Shown one piece after another: positions 51,400 through 61,100 of a stretch of 64,000 nt of DNA; position 1 is the first letter of the stretch; each line of letters opens with the position of its first letter. The position numbers and the translations under genes were made by a program. A model generated the notes under the pieces. It made no database searches. It had not been told where the DNA came from and saw nothing but the letters and a program-made list of their open reading frames with translations. Origin of the DNA: an uncultured Oscillospiraceae bacterium (GTDB taxonomy: Bacteria; Bacillota; Clostridia; Oscillospirales; Ruminococcaceae); the NCBI GenBank assembly GCA_934464775.1, contig CAKSKG010000004.1, positions 62,001-126,000 on the forward strand, written 5' to 3'.

Positions 51400-51891
51400 T
51401 TATTTGTTTGCGGCTTCGTTGAAGTCCAGCACGATCTTGTCCGTTGGAGGCTCCAGCCGTGTCATTTTTATTCCTGCCGAGGCAAGCATTTTCTTTGATG
51501 CAAGCGTCGATTCCGAGTCGGAATATTTGTCGCAGAGATATATTACTTCCTTTATGCCCGACTGTATTATCGCCTTTGCGCATTCATTGCAGGGGAAAAG
51601 GCTCACATATATTTTTGCCCCCGAAAGCGAGCGTCCGTGTGAATTGAGTATGGCATTCAGCTCCGCATGGACAACATAGGGGTATTTTGTTTCGGGACCT
51701 GTTCTTGCCCAAGGATATTCGTCATCGGAGCAGCCGCAGGGAAAGCCGTTGTAGCCTGTGGAGAGAATGATATTGTCATTGCTGACGATACACGCTCCGA
51801 CCTGTGTGTTCGGGTCCTTGCTGCGCTTTGCCGCCAGCAGGGAAACTCCCATAAAGTAAATATCCCATGATATGTAATCTTTTCTTTTCAT
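51400..51891 (-). CDS. comEB: Deoxycytidylate deaminase (ComEB-like)
   Basis: A 163-residue zinc deaminase that converts dCMP to dUMP for thymidylate synthesis. HAELNAIL holds the zinc histidine and catalytic glutamate; PCNECAKAIIQSG holds the zinc cysteines. The start SWDIYFMGVSLLAAKRSKDPNTQVGACIV is typical. ATG 51891 follows AGGGAG. It is the last gene of an operon with capA and a WYL regulator. Together with dut it would shape the dUMP pool. Confidence 0.92.
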   Translation of the reverse strand: MKRKDYISWDIYFMGVSLLAAKRSKDPNTQVGACIVSNDNIILSTGYNGFPCGCSDDEYPWARTGPETKYPYVVHAELNAILNSHGRSLSGAKIYVSLFPCNECAKAIIQSGIKEVIYLCDKYSDSESTLASKKMLASAGIKMTRLEPPTDKIVLDFNEAANK

Positions 51892-51904
51892 GATATACCG
51901 CTCC

Positions 51905-52870
51905 CTATTTGTAAAGTCCGAGTATTTCTTCCAGATGCTTTTTGTATTCATCGCCCACTGACGCAGGCGAAAGTATCTTTACCTTTGAGCCGAACTGCGC
52001 CAGCCAGCCGAAGAAAACAGGCGAGACTGCTGCTTCTGCCGATACCACAAAGGTATTTGTCTCTTCGTCCTTCATGACATTTATATCCTTGCCGAAGCGG
52101 TCATATACCACCGATATCAGCGACATATCGAACCGCATCACAAGGTTTTGTACCTCTCCCGAATACATTCCGAAAAGGCTTTTCACATATTTTCCGATAT
52201 TGATCTTTGCAGGCTCGGCGTTTTCATCAAGAATAGCTACGTTTACCATTTTGTCCGCACGGAATGTAGTGAGAGGATCTTCATGGGCGCTGTAGCCTGC
52301 AAGGAGATAATAATTTTCATTGTCGCAGATAAGTCTGTACGGACTGACTATGTACGGCTCGCCGTTGTTTCTGAAAACCTTGCTGCGCTTGCTTGCATAG
52401 CTTATGTATTTGAAGGATATCTTTTTCTTTGCGGCAATAGCTTCATGTATGGCATCAATGCTGTAATAGATAGACTCGTTCATGGATTTGATACGGTTTG
52501 TTACAGTGATCTGACGGCTTATCTTTGCGGACTGATATTCCGATGAAAGGGATTCTATCTTTCCGATAAGCTCGGCGGATTTTTTCTCCGTCATGAATCT
52601 TGATGCGGCAACAGTGTCCGCAAGCAGCATAAGCTCCGCCTGCTCGAATTTTCTCGAAGCAAGATAATAGCCCTTTTTGCCGTTTTTTACAATATCATAT
52701 CCAAGCTCACAAAGCACTTCAATATCGGAATATACAGTTTTTCGTTCAGCCGAGATACCCATATCCGCCAGCAGGTCAATAAGATCCTGCGATCGGAGAT
52801 AATGCTCTGAATCGCTTTTCTCTTCAAGAATTTTCAGAAGCAGCAGAAGCCTGCCTTTTGTTCCGTTCAT
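51905..52870 (-). CDS. WYL-domain transcriptional regulator
   Basis: A 321-residue regulator. An N-terminal HTH-11-type winged helix (residues 5-62, ISAERKTVYSDIEVL) is followed by a helical linker. A WYL domain comes next (about 135-220; KKISFKYISYASK ... YIVSPYRLICDNENYYLLAGY carries the Tyr/Leu core), then a C-terminal extension. WYL proteins bind nucleic acid or nucleotide ligands and regulate, among others, DNA-damage and defence genes. No defence genes lie nearby. It is placed between capA (16 bases) and comEB (13 bases), so it may regulate this operon. Confidence 0.88.
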   Translation of the reverse strand: MNGTKGRLLLLLKILEEKSDSEHYLRSQDLIDLLADMGISAERKTVYSDIEVLCELGYDIVKNGKKGYYLASRKFEQAELMLLADTVAASRFMTEKKSAELIGKIESLSSEYQSAKISRQITVTNRIKSMNESIYYSIDAIHEAIAAKKKISFKYISYASKRSKVFRNNGEPYIVSPYRLICDNENYYLLAGYSAHEDPLTTFRADKMVNVAILDENAEPAKINIGKYVKSLFGMYSGEVQNLVMRFDMSLISVVYDRFGKDINVMKDEETNTFVVSAEAAVSPVFFGWLAQFGSKVKILSPASVGDEYKKHLEEILGLYK

Positions 52871-52886
52871 ATTTATTCAAGGCTCC

Positions 52887-54098
52887 TTAATTGAGTTTGA
52901 GATATTTTTCGTCGATGTTTTTGTTTATGATGCTGTCGATGTATTCCATGTTGAACTCTGCGATCTCGTTTATTCCGTGCTGTTCCGCCAATTCTTCGCT
53001 GTACTGGGAATAAAGATATACTCTGTTTTTTGCGCCGCCTTTTTCATAATGCTGTATCGTAGGGGTAAGAGTGATGTTATCTATGGAAAATTCACTGCCG
53101 TTTTTCTCAACATCAAATTCAAGAATGCCGCCGATAAGGTTCTGACGGCGTTCCTGTGAGGAAACATAATTTCCCAAGGAATAAGCGCAGAGCATCTCGT
53201 TCCCGTCTTTTCCCTCGATAGTTTCCACACTGCGCAGAACATGAGGGTGATTGCCAATTATAACGTCCGCTCCCGCGTCCGCAAAGCGCTGTGCAACGTC
53301 ACGCTGGGTACGGCTCACCTCATCGGAATTTTCAACGCCCCAGTGCAGAGCAAGAATGCATATGTCCGATTTTTCCTTTGCTTTTTTGATATCGCTGACT
53401 ATGCCGTCAAGATCATATGCATCGCCGATAATAAGCTCGGAGCTTTCGGGAAGAGTAAGTGTATTGGTGCTTTCGGTATAGGCGAGTATCGAAAAGGTAA
53501 CGCCCTTTGAGGTGTATGTACGTATATTTTCCTTGTCGGCTTCATTGCGGTAAACTCCCGCAACCACTGCATCGGGGCAGCTGTCCCAGTAATCAAGGCA
53601 GGCAAGCAGACCGTCCTCGCCTTTGTCAAGAATGTGATTGTTTGCAATGGTGAAAATATCAAAGCCCATATACTGCATATAGTTTCCGAGATCACGGGGG
53701 CTGTTGAAATAGGGGTATTCCGACGGTTCGTATTCATCGTTGCAGATAAGCGTTTCCTGATTGATTATCGCCACATCTGCGGAGCGGACAAGCTTTGCCG
53801 TGTTTGCATATTCATATCCGAAATCATATCCCACGCCCATTGCACGGCGGTGAGCCTGTTCATATATGGGGGCGCTCACAAGGTTGTCTCCGACGGCAAG
53901 TACATGAACGGAGGAATTTTCGGGCACAGGTTCGGTGAAAGATGCTTCCGTCTCCGATGATATATCGGTAATATCCGCATTTGCCGCAACGGCTTCATCA
54001 TCTGATATATTTTTGTCCGCACAGCCGCCGAAAAGCAAGCCCGCGGCAAATACAGCCGCACATGAAATGATAAGCTTTCCTACTGTCCCTTTATGCAT
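52887..54098 (-). CDS. CapA family lipoprotein (metallophosphatase-like)
   Basis: A 403-residue exported protein. A signal peptide with the lipobox-like LLFGGC (about residue 25) is followed by an acidic stalk. The CapA/PGA-cap domain contains VLAVGDNLV, INQETLICND, ANNHILDKGEDG, LALHWGVEN and IIGNHPHVLR. These are metal-binding positions of the metallophosphatase fold. CapA proteins help to make poly-gamma-glutamate capsule, but no capB/C genes are present, so the true role may differ. ATG 54098 is used because GGGGGT lies upstream. It heads an operon with the WYL regulator and comEB. Confidence 0.87.
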   Translation of the reverse strand: MHKGTVGKLIISCAAVFAAGLLFGGCADKNISDDEAVAANADITDISSETEASFTEPVPENSSVHVLAVGDNLVSAPIYEQAHRRAMGVGYDFGYEYANTAKLVRSADVAIINQETLICNDEYEPSEYPYFNSPRDLGNYMQYMGFDIFTIANNHILDKGEDGLLACLDYWDSCPDAVVAGVYRNEADKENIRTYTSKGVTFSILAYTESTNTLTLPESSELIIGDAYDLDGIVSDIKKAKEKSDICILALHWGVENSDEVSRTQRDVAQRFADAGADVIIGNHPHVLRSVETIEGKDGNEMLCAYSLGNYVSSQERRQNLIGGILEFDVEKNGSEFSIDNITLTPTIQHYEKGGAKNRVYLYSQYSEELAEQHGINEIAEFNMEYIDSIINKNIDEKYLKLN

Positions 54099-54138
54099 TG
54101 ACATTACCCCCATATTGCCATAAACAGCGGCATAAAAT

Positions 54139-54155
54139 CTGTCATATTCTGTCAT
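54139..54155. repeat. Paired CTGTCAT direct repeat in the capA leader
   Basis: CTGTCAT occurs at 54139-54145 and 54149-54155, period 10 bases, i.e. about one helical turn. It lies between the promoter and the capA start and could be a regulator site. The evidence is weak. Confidence 0.3.
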
Positions 54156-54178
54156 GTTTTGTATTGGTTTATAAATGA

Positions 54179-54207
54179 ATTATACTATATATATACGCAT
54201 AAATCAA
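54179..54207 (-). promoter_or_regulatory. Promoter of the capA operon
   Basis: Minus strand TTGATT (54207-54202), 17 bases, TATAAT (54184-54179). Confidence 0.7.
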
Positions 54208-54254
54208 GAGCTTTTAAAATTTTTGTCGGCAGGAAATTTTTTTGAAAAAAGGTA

Positions 54255-54283
54255 TTGACAAATCAAAATGTTAGTATTATAAT
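54255..54283 (+). promoter_or_regulatory. Promoter of the nicotinamidase operon
   Basis: TTGACA (54255-54260), 17 bases, TATAAT (54278-54283). Confidence 0.85.
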
Positions 54284-54306
54284 GATATTATCAAAAAGAT
54301 AATATC
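54284..54306 (+). promoter_or_regulatory. Perfect inverted repeat, probable operator of the NAD salvage operon
   Basis: GATATTATC (54284-54292), AAAAA, GATAATATC (54298-54306). The 9-bp arms are perfect and begin directly after the -10 box, covering the start of transcription. A repressor bound there would block initiation. The regulator is unknown. Confidence 0.65.
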
Positions 54307-54328
54307 AAACATCAAGGAGGAAACTTTA

Positions 54329-54994
54329 ATGAAAATAAATGCTTCGGGTCTTGCGGGAGCGCAGGAACAGCTCAGGATATCCGCTGCGGAAATATCTGCG
54401 CTGGAGCCTGCAAAGCTAAGCTCCTTTGAATCGGAAAAGACCATGCTTGTTGTTGTGGATATAGTCAACGGCTTTGTCCGTGAGGGAGCAATGGCTTCTC
54501 CGAGGGTGGAGGATATCATACCCCCTGCGGAGTCTCTCATGAGAAAATGCGCCGCATTTGGAATAAAAACAGCCGCCTTTGCGGACTGCCATAATGCGGA
54601 TTGTGCCGAGTTTGCGTCATTTCCGCCTCATTGTATAAGAGGCACTTCCGAAAGCGAGCTTGTTGACGAGCTGAAAGCTGTGGGAGGATATACCCTTATC
54701 GAGAAAAATTCCACCAACGGTTTTCATGAAGAAAATTTCAGAAAGCTGCTTGATGATAACAGATCTGTCAATAATTTTATTGTTATAGGCGACTGCACGG
54801 ATATATGCGTGCTTCAGTTCTGTCTTGCGCTGAAAACATATTTTACGGCGGCTGACAGACAATGCCGCATAGTTATTCCCACCAACTGCGCCGAAACATA
54901 TGATGCACCCAATCATAACGGAGACTTTATGAATATCGCCGCTTATAAGATAATGAGTACCTGCGGCATAGAATTCGTTTCGGAAATAATATAA
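54329..54994 (+). CDS. pncA: Cysteine hydrolase, nicotinamidase-like
   Basis: A 221-residue isochorismatase-fold enzyme. The catalytic triad is visible: Asp44 (VVVDIVNGF), Lys126 (LIEKNSTNGF) and Cys160 (GDCTDICVLQF). Asp86 and His88 in ADCHNAD, with His101, fit the metal site of nicotinamidases. It would deamidate nicotinamide to nicotinate, which the next gene's product uses. AAGGAGG precedes ATG 54329. Fourteen bases separate it from the phosphoribosyltransferase gene, a strong context argument for the NAD salvage role. Confidence 0.87.
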   Translation: MKINASGLAGAQEQLRISAAEISALEPAKLSSFESEKTMLVVVDIVNGFVREGAMASPRVEDIIPPAESLMRKCAAFGIKTAAFADCHNADCAEFASFPPHCIRGTSESELVDELKAVGGYTLIEKNSTNGFHEENFRKLLDDNRSVNNFIVIGDCTDICVLQFCLALKTYFTAADRQCRIVIPTNCAETYDAPNHNGDFMNIAAYKIMSTCGIEFVSEII

Positions 54995-55008
54995 CAGGAG
55001 CTGATATT

Positions 55009-56448
55009 ATGAACAACAGAAATTTGACCCTGCTCACGGATTTTTATGAGCTTACAATGGCAAACGGCTATTTTGAAAACGGAATGGCTGATACGATATG
55101 CTATTTTGATATGTTTTTCAGACGTGTTCCCGATGACGGCGGATTTGCAATAATGTGCGGTCTGGAGCAGGTGATAAGCTATATGAAGGAGCTTCGCTTC
55201 AGGGACGATGATATAGATTATCTCCGAAGCAAGGGAATATTCTCCGAGCAGTTCCTTGAATATCTCCGCAATTTTAAATTTGAGTGCGATGTCTGGGCAG
55301 TACCCGAGGGCACGCCTATCTTCCCGAGAGAGCCGATAGTTATCGTAAGGGGTCCTGCAATACAGGCACAGTTTGTTGAAACTATGGTCCTGCTCTGCAT
55401 AAATCACCAAAGCCTTATCGCAACAAAGGCAAACAGGATAGTCAGAGCCGCTGCGGGACGTCCCGTTATGGAATTCGGTTCAAGACGTGCGCAGGGCGGC
55501 GACGGTGCGATATACGGTGCAAGAGCCGCATACATCGGCGGCTGCTGCGGAACTGCCTGCACTATCTCCGATAAGGAGATGCAGACGCCTGCACTGGGAA
55601 CAATGGCTCACAGCTGGATACAGATGTTTGATACCGAGCTTGAAGCTTTCCGTGCATATGCACGGTGCTATCCCAAGGGAACAACTCTGCTGGTGGACAC
55701 ATACAATGTGCTTAAATCGGGCGTTCCCAATGCGATAACCGTTTTCAAGGAGATGCGTGAGAGGGGCGAAAAGCCTGCGGGTATCCGTATCGACAGCGGC
55801 GATATCGCATATCTGTCCATTAAGGCACGTGAAATGCTGGACGCAGAGGGCTTTACCGATGTAAAGATCGTTGCTTCAAATTCGCTGGACGAATATATTA
55901 TCCGTGATCTTATCCGTCAGGGGGCAAAGCTTGACAGCTTCGGCGTCGGCGAAAGAATGATAACAGCGTCCTCCGAGCCTGTTTTCGGCGGAGTTTACAA
56001 GCTGGCTGCCGTTGAAAAGGACGGCGAGATAATCCCGAAGATAAAGCTTTCCGAAAATGCGGGAAAGATCACAACGCCCGACTTCAAGGAGCTTTGGCGA
56101 TTCTATGACAATGTAAGCGGAAAGGCTCTGGCTGATGTTGTTACCTGCGCAGACGAGGTAATAGATGATACTAAGCCCTATGAGATATTCGATCCCGATC
56201 ACCCCTATAAGAAAAAGCTGCTTATGAACTTCACTGCAAGAAAGCTCCGTGAGCGGATATTTGAAAAGGGCGAGTGTGTGTATTCGTCGCCCTCCGCAGG
56301 ACAGATAAAGGAATACTGCGCACAGCAGATAGATACGCTCTGGGACGAGGTAAAGCGTTTTGAATATCCTCACGAGTATTATGTTGACCTGTCGAAAAAG
56401 CTCTGGGACAAGAAAAATCAGCTGCTTAACGAATATTATAAGGCATAA
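55009..56448 (+). CDS. pncB: Nicotinate phosphoribosyltransferase
   Basis: A 479-residue enzyme that makes nicotinate mononucleotide from nicotinate and PRPP with ATP hydrolysis. It starts NRNLTLLTDFYELTMANGYF, the family hallmark. The histidine region TMAHSWIQMF, the LVDTYNV segment and IRIDSGDIAYLS are in order. The phosphate-binding loop region VVASNSLDE-like (KIVASNSLDEYI) and the ITASSEPVFGGVYKLAAV stretch follow. The length suits the long bacterial class. It is co-transcribed with the nicotinamidase. Confidence 0.94.
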   Translation: MNNRNLTLLTDFYELTMANGYFENGMADTICYFDMFFRRVPDDGGFAIMCGLEQVISYMKELRFRDDDIDYLRSKGIFSEQFLEYLRNFKFECDVWAVPEGTPIFPREPIVIVRGPAIQAQFVETMVLLCINHQSLIATKANRIVRAAAGRPVMEFGSRRAQGGDGAIYGARAAYIGGCCGTACTISDKEMQTPALGTMAHSWIQMFDTELEAFRAYARCYPKGTTLLVDTYNVLKSGVPNAITVFKEMRERGEKPAGIRIDSGDIAYLSIKAREMLDAEGFTDVKIVASNSLDEYIIRDLIRQGAKLDSFGVGERMITASSEPVFGGVYKLAAVEKDGEIIPKIKLSENAGKITTPDFKELWRFYDNVSGKALADVVTCADEVIDDTKPYEIFDPDHPYKKKLLMNFTARKLRERIFEKGECVYSSPSAGQIKEYCAQQIDTLWDEVKRFEYPHEYYVDLSKKLWDKKNQLLNEYYKA

Positions 56449-56456
56449 GATGTTAT

Positions 56457-56506
56457 AAAAAAATGCTGAGTCCGAAAAGAATCGGAACTCAGCATTTTTT
56501 ATTATC
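56457..56506. terminator. Bidirectional terminator after pncB
   Basis: An imperfect long stem (about 56460-56475 with 56481-56497, one bulged base) with A and T runs on either side, lying between convergent genes. Confidence 0.8.
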
Positions 56507-56510
56507 TTTT

Positions 56511-57971
56511 TTACATTATTTCAAGGTCATGAATGCAGCTGTCGATAATATTGATAGTTTCTTCGTCGCCGACGGTCATTTCTCCGCCTGTGGTTATGCT
56601 TTCGATAAAATCATCAATTGCGTTGCAGAGACTTGTTTCCGTGAGCTTGCATACAAATGTGGCTTCCTTTGTCATGCAGGAGAGAATGCACTGATTCGTT
56701 GTAAGTGATACAAGCTGCATAAACGGAGGAATAGTCATTTTTGAGCTGTCTATCATGCAGTAGCGCTCAAGGTTTGAACGAAGCTGTTTCAGTATAAAAA
56801 TCCTTTCGTTGACGGAAAGGGGACTGATGAGCTGTCCGGGAAGATTCATAAGCGAGCCTGTTTTTGCAAAATACCGCAGACCTTCCTCGCAGAACATCAT
56901 TTTTATATCCTGATTTTTCGTTATTTCCAGCTGTTCGGCTGTGAAAAAAGCTTCCTTGACGGTTTTCAGCAGTTCGGGGCGCTTATCAATGTCGATAACA
57001 CGCTTTTTCACGATATCCCATGACATAAGATTGGTAATGCAGGGCTGAAATTCAATGGACTTGTTCACATTTCTTGTGGAATCCATAAACAGATCAAATA
57101 TCATAAGCGGCTCAATGCTGTCGATTATCTTATGGGAGATACGGGAAAGCCTGTCAATATGCTTGCGTATCTCGCCGACGATATCGGGCTGTCTCATAAC
57201 AACACCGCTCTGATAATCCCGTGATACCATAACGGCGCAGCTGCGTGTTATAAGGCAGTAGGGGAAAACAGACATGTTGTCGTCCACCGAATCCTTATAG
57301 GCATAATAGCCGTAGGGATGATACTTAAAATCGGTGCTGAGGGACATTCTGAGGATATTTCCGAGGTTTGTAATGTTGATATTATCCGGTTCGTTTTTGT
57401 CGGACATATATATCCTGAAATAATGATCGAAGCTTACCTTGTCGGTATTGGCGGAAAGTATCTGGAGAATAAAATCATAAAAAACGCTGTCATCAAAGGG
57501 AATGGTTGATGCAATGCGGGGGGCATCTTCGTTCATTTCATCGGCAACGGCATTTATCAGCACGTTATTGACATTTATCATGCCCGAAACAGCTTCGGAA
57601 GCGGCGGAGCTTTGATTTTCGGAATGGATAAAGTTCATTGTTGTGCCGCCTGTTACCTTATACTGGGGAAGTGCTTCTATCATGTGCTTGATAGCTTTTC
57701 TGTTGAAATATGTACGTGCGCCGAGGCGTTCCTTTGTATAAAGCTCGGTAAGTTCATTTTTCTGTTCGGGGGTTATGGTCAGAACGGAGCATATGCTTTC
57801 AAAATTTTCGGGTCTGGGCAGAGCATCTCCCGCAATATAATGCTGGATAGCGGTGCGGTCGATACCAAGCATTTTCGACATCTTATATATAGTATAGCTG
57901 CTTTCCGTAATATATCTGCTGAGAAGTCGGCTGAAATCGGTTGCTTTGCTTTTATATGGTTTTGTCGGCAT
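56511..57971 (-). CDS. HTH (XRE-like) protein with large unknown C-terminal region
   Basis: A 486-residue protein. An N-terminal XRE-type helix-turn-helix (about residues 12-75: YTIYKMSKMLGIDRTAIQHYI, then a helix ending ITPEQKNELTELY) is followed by about 400 residues of no known domain. That part contains YHPYGYYAYKDSVDD and ITRSCAVMVSRDYQSG, and mixed alpha/beta character is apparent. There is no membrane helix. It probably regulates genes in response to an internal signal. Similar long XRE proteins occur in gut Clostridia without a known ligand. AAGGAGA precedes the ATG. Confidence 0.75.
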   Translation of the reverse strand: MPTKPYKSKATDFSRLLSRYITESSYTIYKMSKMLGIDRTAIQHYIAGDALPRPENFESICSVLTITPEQKNELTELYTKERLGARTYFNRKAIKHMIEALPQYKVTGGTTMNFIHSENQSSAASEAVSGMINVNNVLINAVADEMNEDAPRIASTIPFDDSVFYDFILQILSANTDKVSFDHYFRIYMSDKNEPDNINITNLGNILRMSLSTDFKYHPYGYYAYKDSVDDNMSVFPYCLITRSCAVMVSRDYQSGVVMRQPDIVGEIRKHIDRLSRISHKIIDSIEPLMIFDLFMDSTRNVNKSIEFQPCITNLMSWDIVKKRVIDIDKRPELLKTVKEAFFTAEQLEITKNQDIKMMFCEEGLRYFAKTGSLMNLPGQLISPLSVNERIFILKQLRSNLERYCMIDSSKMTIPPFMQLVSLTTNQCILSCMTKEATFVCKLTETSLCNAIDDFIESITTGGEMTVGDEETINIIDSCIHDLEIM

Positions 57972-58094
57972 GAAACGTTCTCCTTAATATTTATCGTGTG
58001 ATAGTTTTGTGTTAATGTAATAATTATGATATCATAATGGAATAAATTATTCATGAGCTTTTATTATAAATATATAGGAAAAATTGTAAACAAA

Positions 58095-58143
58095 ATAAAA
58101 AAACACGTCATAAATACGCAGATGCGTATACATGACGTGTTTT
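58095..58143 (-). terminator. Terminator of the MMPL/GLUG operon
   Basis: Outer stem of 9 bp or more (58103-58111 with 58132-58140) and an inner TACGCA/TGCGTA stem, followed by T-rich sequence on the minus strand just beyond the GLUG gene stop. Confidence 0.75.
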
Positions 58144-58154
58144 ATTACGAATAA

Positions 58155-61100
58155 TCAGACCTTTACAGGTTCTTTTTTGTTCTTTTTGGTTTTTGTTTTA
58201 TCGGATTTTTTGCTGCCGCCGTTCTTTTTCTTTTTGCGGATTTTTAAAAGTATCGTAATAACGATTATCACAGCCGCTGCAGCCGCTGTCCCGATAAGTA
58301 TGAATGACATAAGGTGAGATTCCTTTTCCGCCTTAAAGGATATGTCATTGCCGCTTACGGTGAATACAACGTATTTTCCGTCCGCTTCGGGAGTGATCGT
58401 CCGTTCCGTTCCGTTTTCGGTTACCTTTATAACTACCTTTTCGGGATCGTCGATGCAGGAAAGGTAGCGGAGCGTATGCTCCTTCTGACCGTCATCGGGG
58501 ATCGTAACGTTCCATTCTTCGCAGGTCTCGGGAGCGGAACCGTCGGCAGGGGATAATTCCAGCTTGTCGCTGCCGCCGAACTGACCTTCCGCAAGAAGCA
58601 CCGCAAAGCCGCTTTCACGCTTTTCGTCGGATTCAATGGAAGTGATGTTGTCAAGATATTCGGCTTCGATCTCATCATTGAAAAGCAGCTGCGAGTGGTC
58701 AAATTCTTCCCATTGTGCATAGCTTCCCGCAGAAGCAGGTATCTCGGGGATATCATCTTCATTGAGTGCGGTGTTGTATTCAAAATCCACAGTGCCAACA
58801 GTCTTGCCGTCAACTGTGAATGTGAGTTTCAGGTGAGAAAACTCGCTGGGCATTCCGTCAAGCTGTATAAAATCGCTGTAACGCATAGGATAAGCGTCAC
58901 CGTCATAGCTTACGCCGTCAACAGCGCCTGCGGAACGCTTGCCTGTTTCATAGGAGCTGTCCGCAAAAATGTTGTCGGTCATGTCGCCTGTGGATTCGCC
59001 TGCGATCATACCCGTGTATTCGTCGCCCTCTTCGATAAGAACGTAGCTGCGGCAGTTTTCCATGTCCTTGCTTATGCCTGCGATGCCTCCGATGTGGTCA
59101 TCACCGCTGAGGCGGCACATTGCATAGCTGCTGAATATCGAAGAATCGGAGTTTCCGACAATGCCGCCAACATATCCGCCGTCGGTGGAGGAGACATTTC
59201 CATAGCCCTGGCAGCTGATGATGCAGCCCATTTCAATAGTTCCTGCGATTCCGCCTGCGCCGTCCTTTTTGGAAGTTACCTTGCCGAGATTGATGCAGTC
59301 TCTTGTAACTACCTTTGTCTGATAAAGGAAGTTCAGCGAACGTTCGCCAGTGGTGGGGATATCACCCTCGGGGTCAAAATCATAGTCGATAGCCATTGTT
59401 CCCGCAATGCCGCCTACGCTCACATCGCCGTTGACCTCGCCGTAGTTCACGCAGTCTGCGATCTTTCCGTCGGAGCGTCCCTCGGTATCATATGCGGAAA
59501 TATCCTCGGTGTAGTTTTCAATGTCAGATGTCTTGTCGTTCATGTCTTTCAGGATATCGAAAAGGGTGTTGTAAGCATCGGTAGCTTTTTCGTTGACCTC
59601 TTTAAGATCGTCTGTGAGGATATCCACGGTATCGCCCGATGTGCCGTTGAGCACGCTGCAAAGGTCGGTAAGATCTTCAAGAACATCGGACAGATTGTTT
59701 CGTGCCGAGGTTATCTCATCATTTGTGCCGTAGAAGGTTATCTTATCCTTTTCGGAGAAATAATCAAGGGTATCTGTTATAATTTCAAAGCTGTCGGAGA
59801 TATCCGAGGTGGAATCCTTTATTCCGTCAACAGCCTCGCTTGCGGCAGTTGATGCGGCAAGGGCATTTTCTCCTGCACTGTCGAAATAATCCCATGAGTT
59901 GTCAATTGCTGTTATAACCTTCTGGATATAATCGCTGCTGTCGCCTGCGTTTTCGTTGGCTTTTTTCAGGAATTCGACCATATCGTCCAAAGAAACCGTA
60001 TCAAGCTCGCCGCTTATAACGGAAGCCGAATCCAGAATATCCGAAGAGGGGTCGGCAACGTCGCTTATGTCCTGAGCAAGCTTGTCGGTGTAGCGTTTCA
60101 GCTGATTTCCCACAAGCAGATCGGAGTAGCTGTTTATCAGGTCTGCAAGGCTGTCCGCCATATCGGAAAGCGCCGAAAAGATATCTTCATTTGTTTCTGA
60201 GCTTCCGAATAAGCTGTCGCTGTCACTGTCGTTATCGACCGATGTATGATCTTTTCTGAATCCGCCGAATCCGTTCAGTATATCCTTGATAGTCTGTTCG
60301 GTATCATCTGTATCATCACTGTCATCGTTATTATTCCTGTTATTGATCCTGTCGGAAAGATCTTTGAGCGCCGACGAAGATGAATCTGTCCGGTCGGCAA
60401 GCTCATCGGCGTTTTTGCTTATTGATCTTAACGCATCAATGATCTGATCCAGATAAGCATCACTGCCCATTTCCGCATCGGTAATGTCCTTGTTGAGATT
60501 TTTAAGAGTCGAATCAGCGGAATCGGAAATATCGTTGAGCGCATCGGACAGGTCGGAAAGGCTGCTGCTCATTTTGTCAATGGCGTCCTGAACCGTTTCG
60601 GGATCGCCCAGACCGTTCTGGAGAGAATCAAGGCTGTTGCCCAGTGCGTTTGATGCTTTTTGCAGCTTGTCAACGGCTGTTGACATATTGTCGCAGAGGT
60701 CGGAAAGCTCATCAAATCCTGCGTCTGCATCGTCCATTGCTTCATTCAGCAGGTCGATGGAATCCTTCATCAGTCCGAATGAATTGGAAAGCTTGTCGGC
60801 AGCGTCGGTGATCTTGTCGGCAGCGGGAGTTATCCTGTCCACAAGGTCGGAAACACGGGCGCTAAGCTCATTTACAGAGTCAACGTTTGAATTGATAAGA
60901 TCGTCGCTGAGATCAAGGAAAGAATCGGCAGAGGAGCGTGCGCTGTCCATTGCGTCAATGACGTTTTCGGTATCATCGGAGAGAACGGAGCTGTGTTCGT
61001 CAACATCATCAAGAGTCCTGTCAAGAACATCGCTGAGGTCATTCAGCTGGTCACGGAGATTTTCCATGCTGTTGTCGGAGAATTCAAGGGTGATGAAAGG

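Noticed and set aside
58695..59852. Plus-strand frame of 385 codons inside the GLUG gene
   Set aside because: It arises from the complement of low-complexity Asp/Ser codons; no ribosome site or family pattern.
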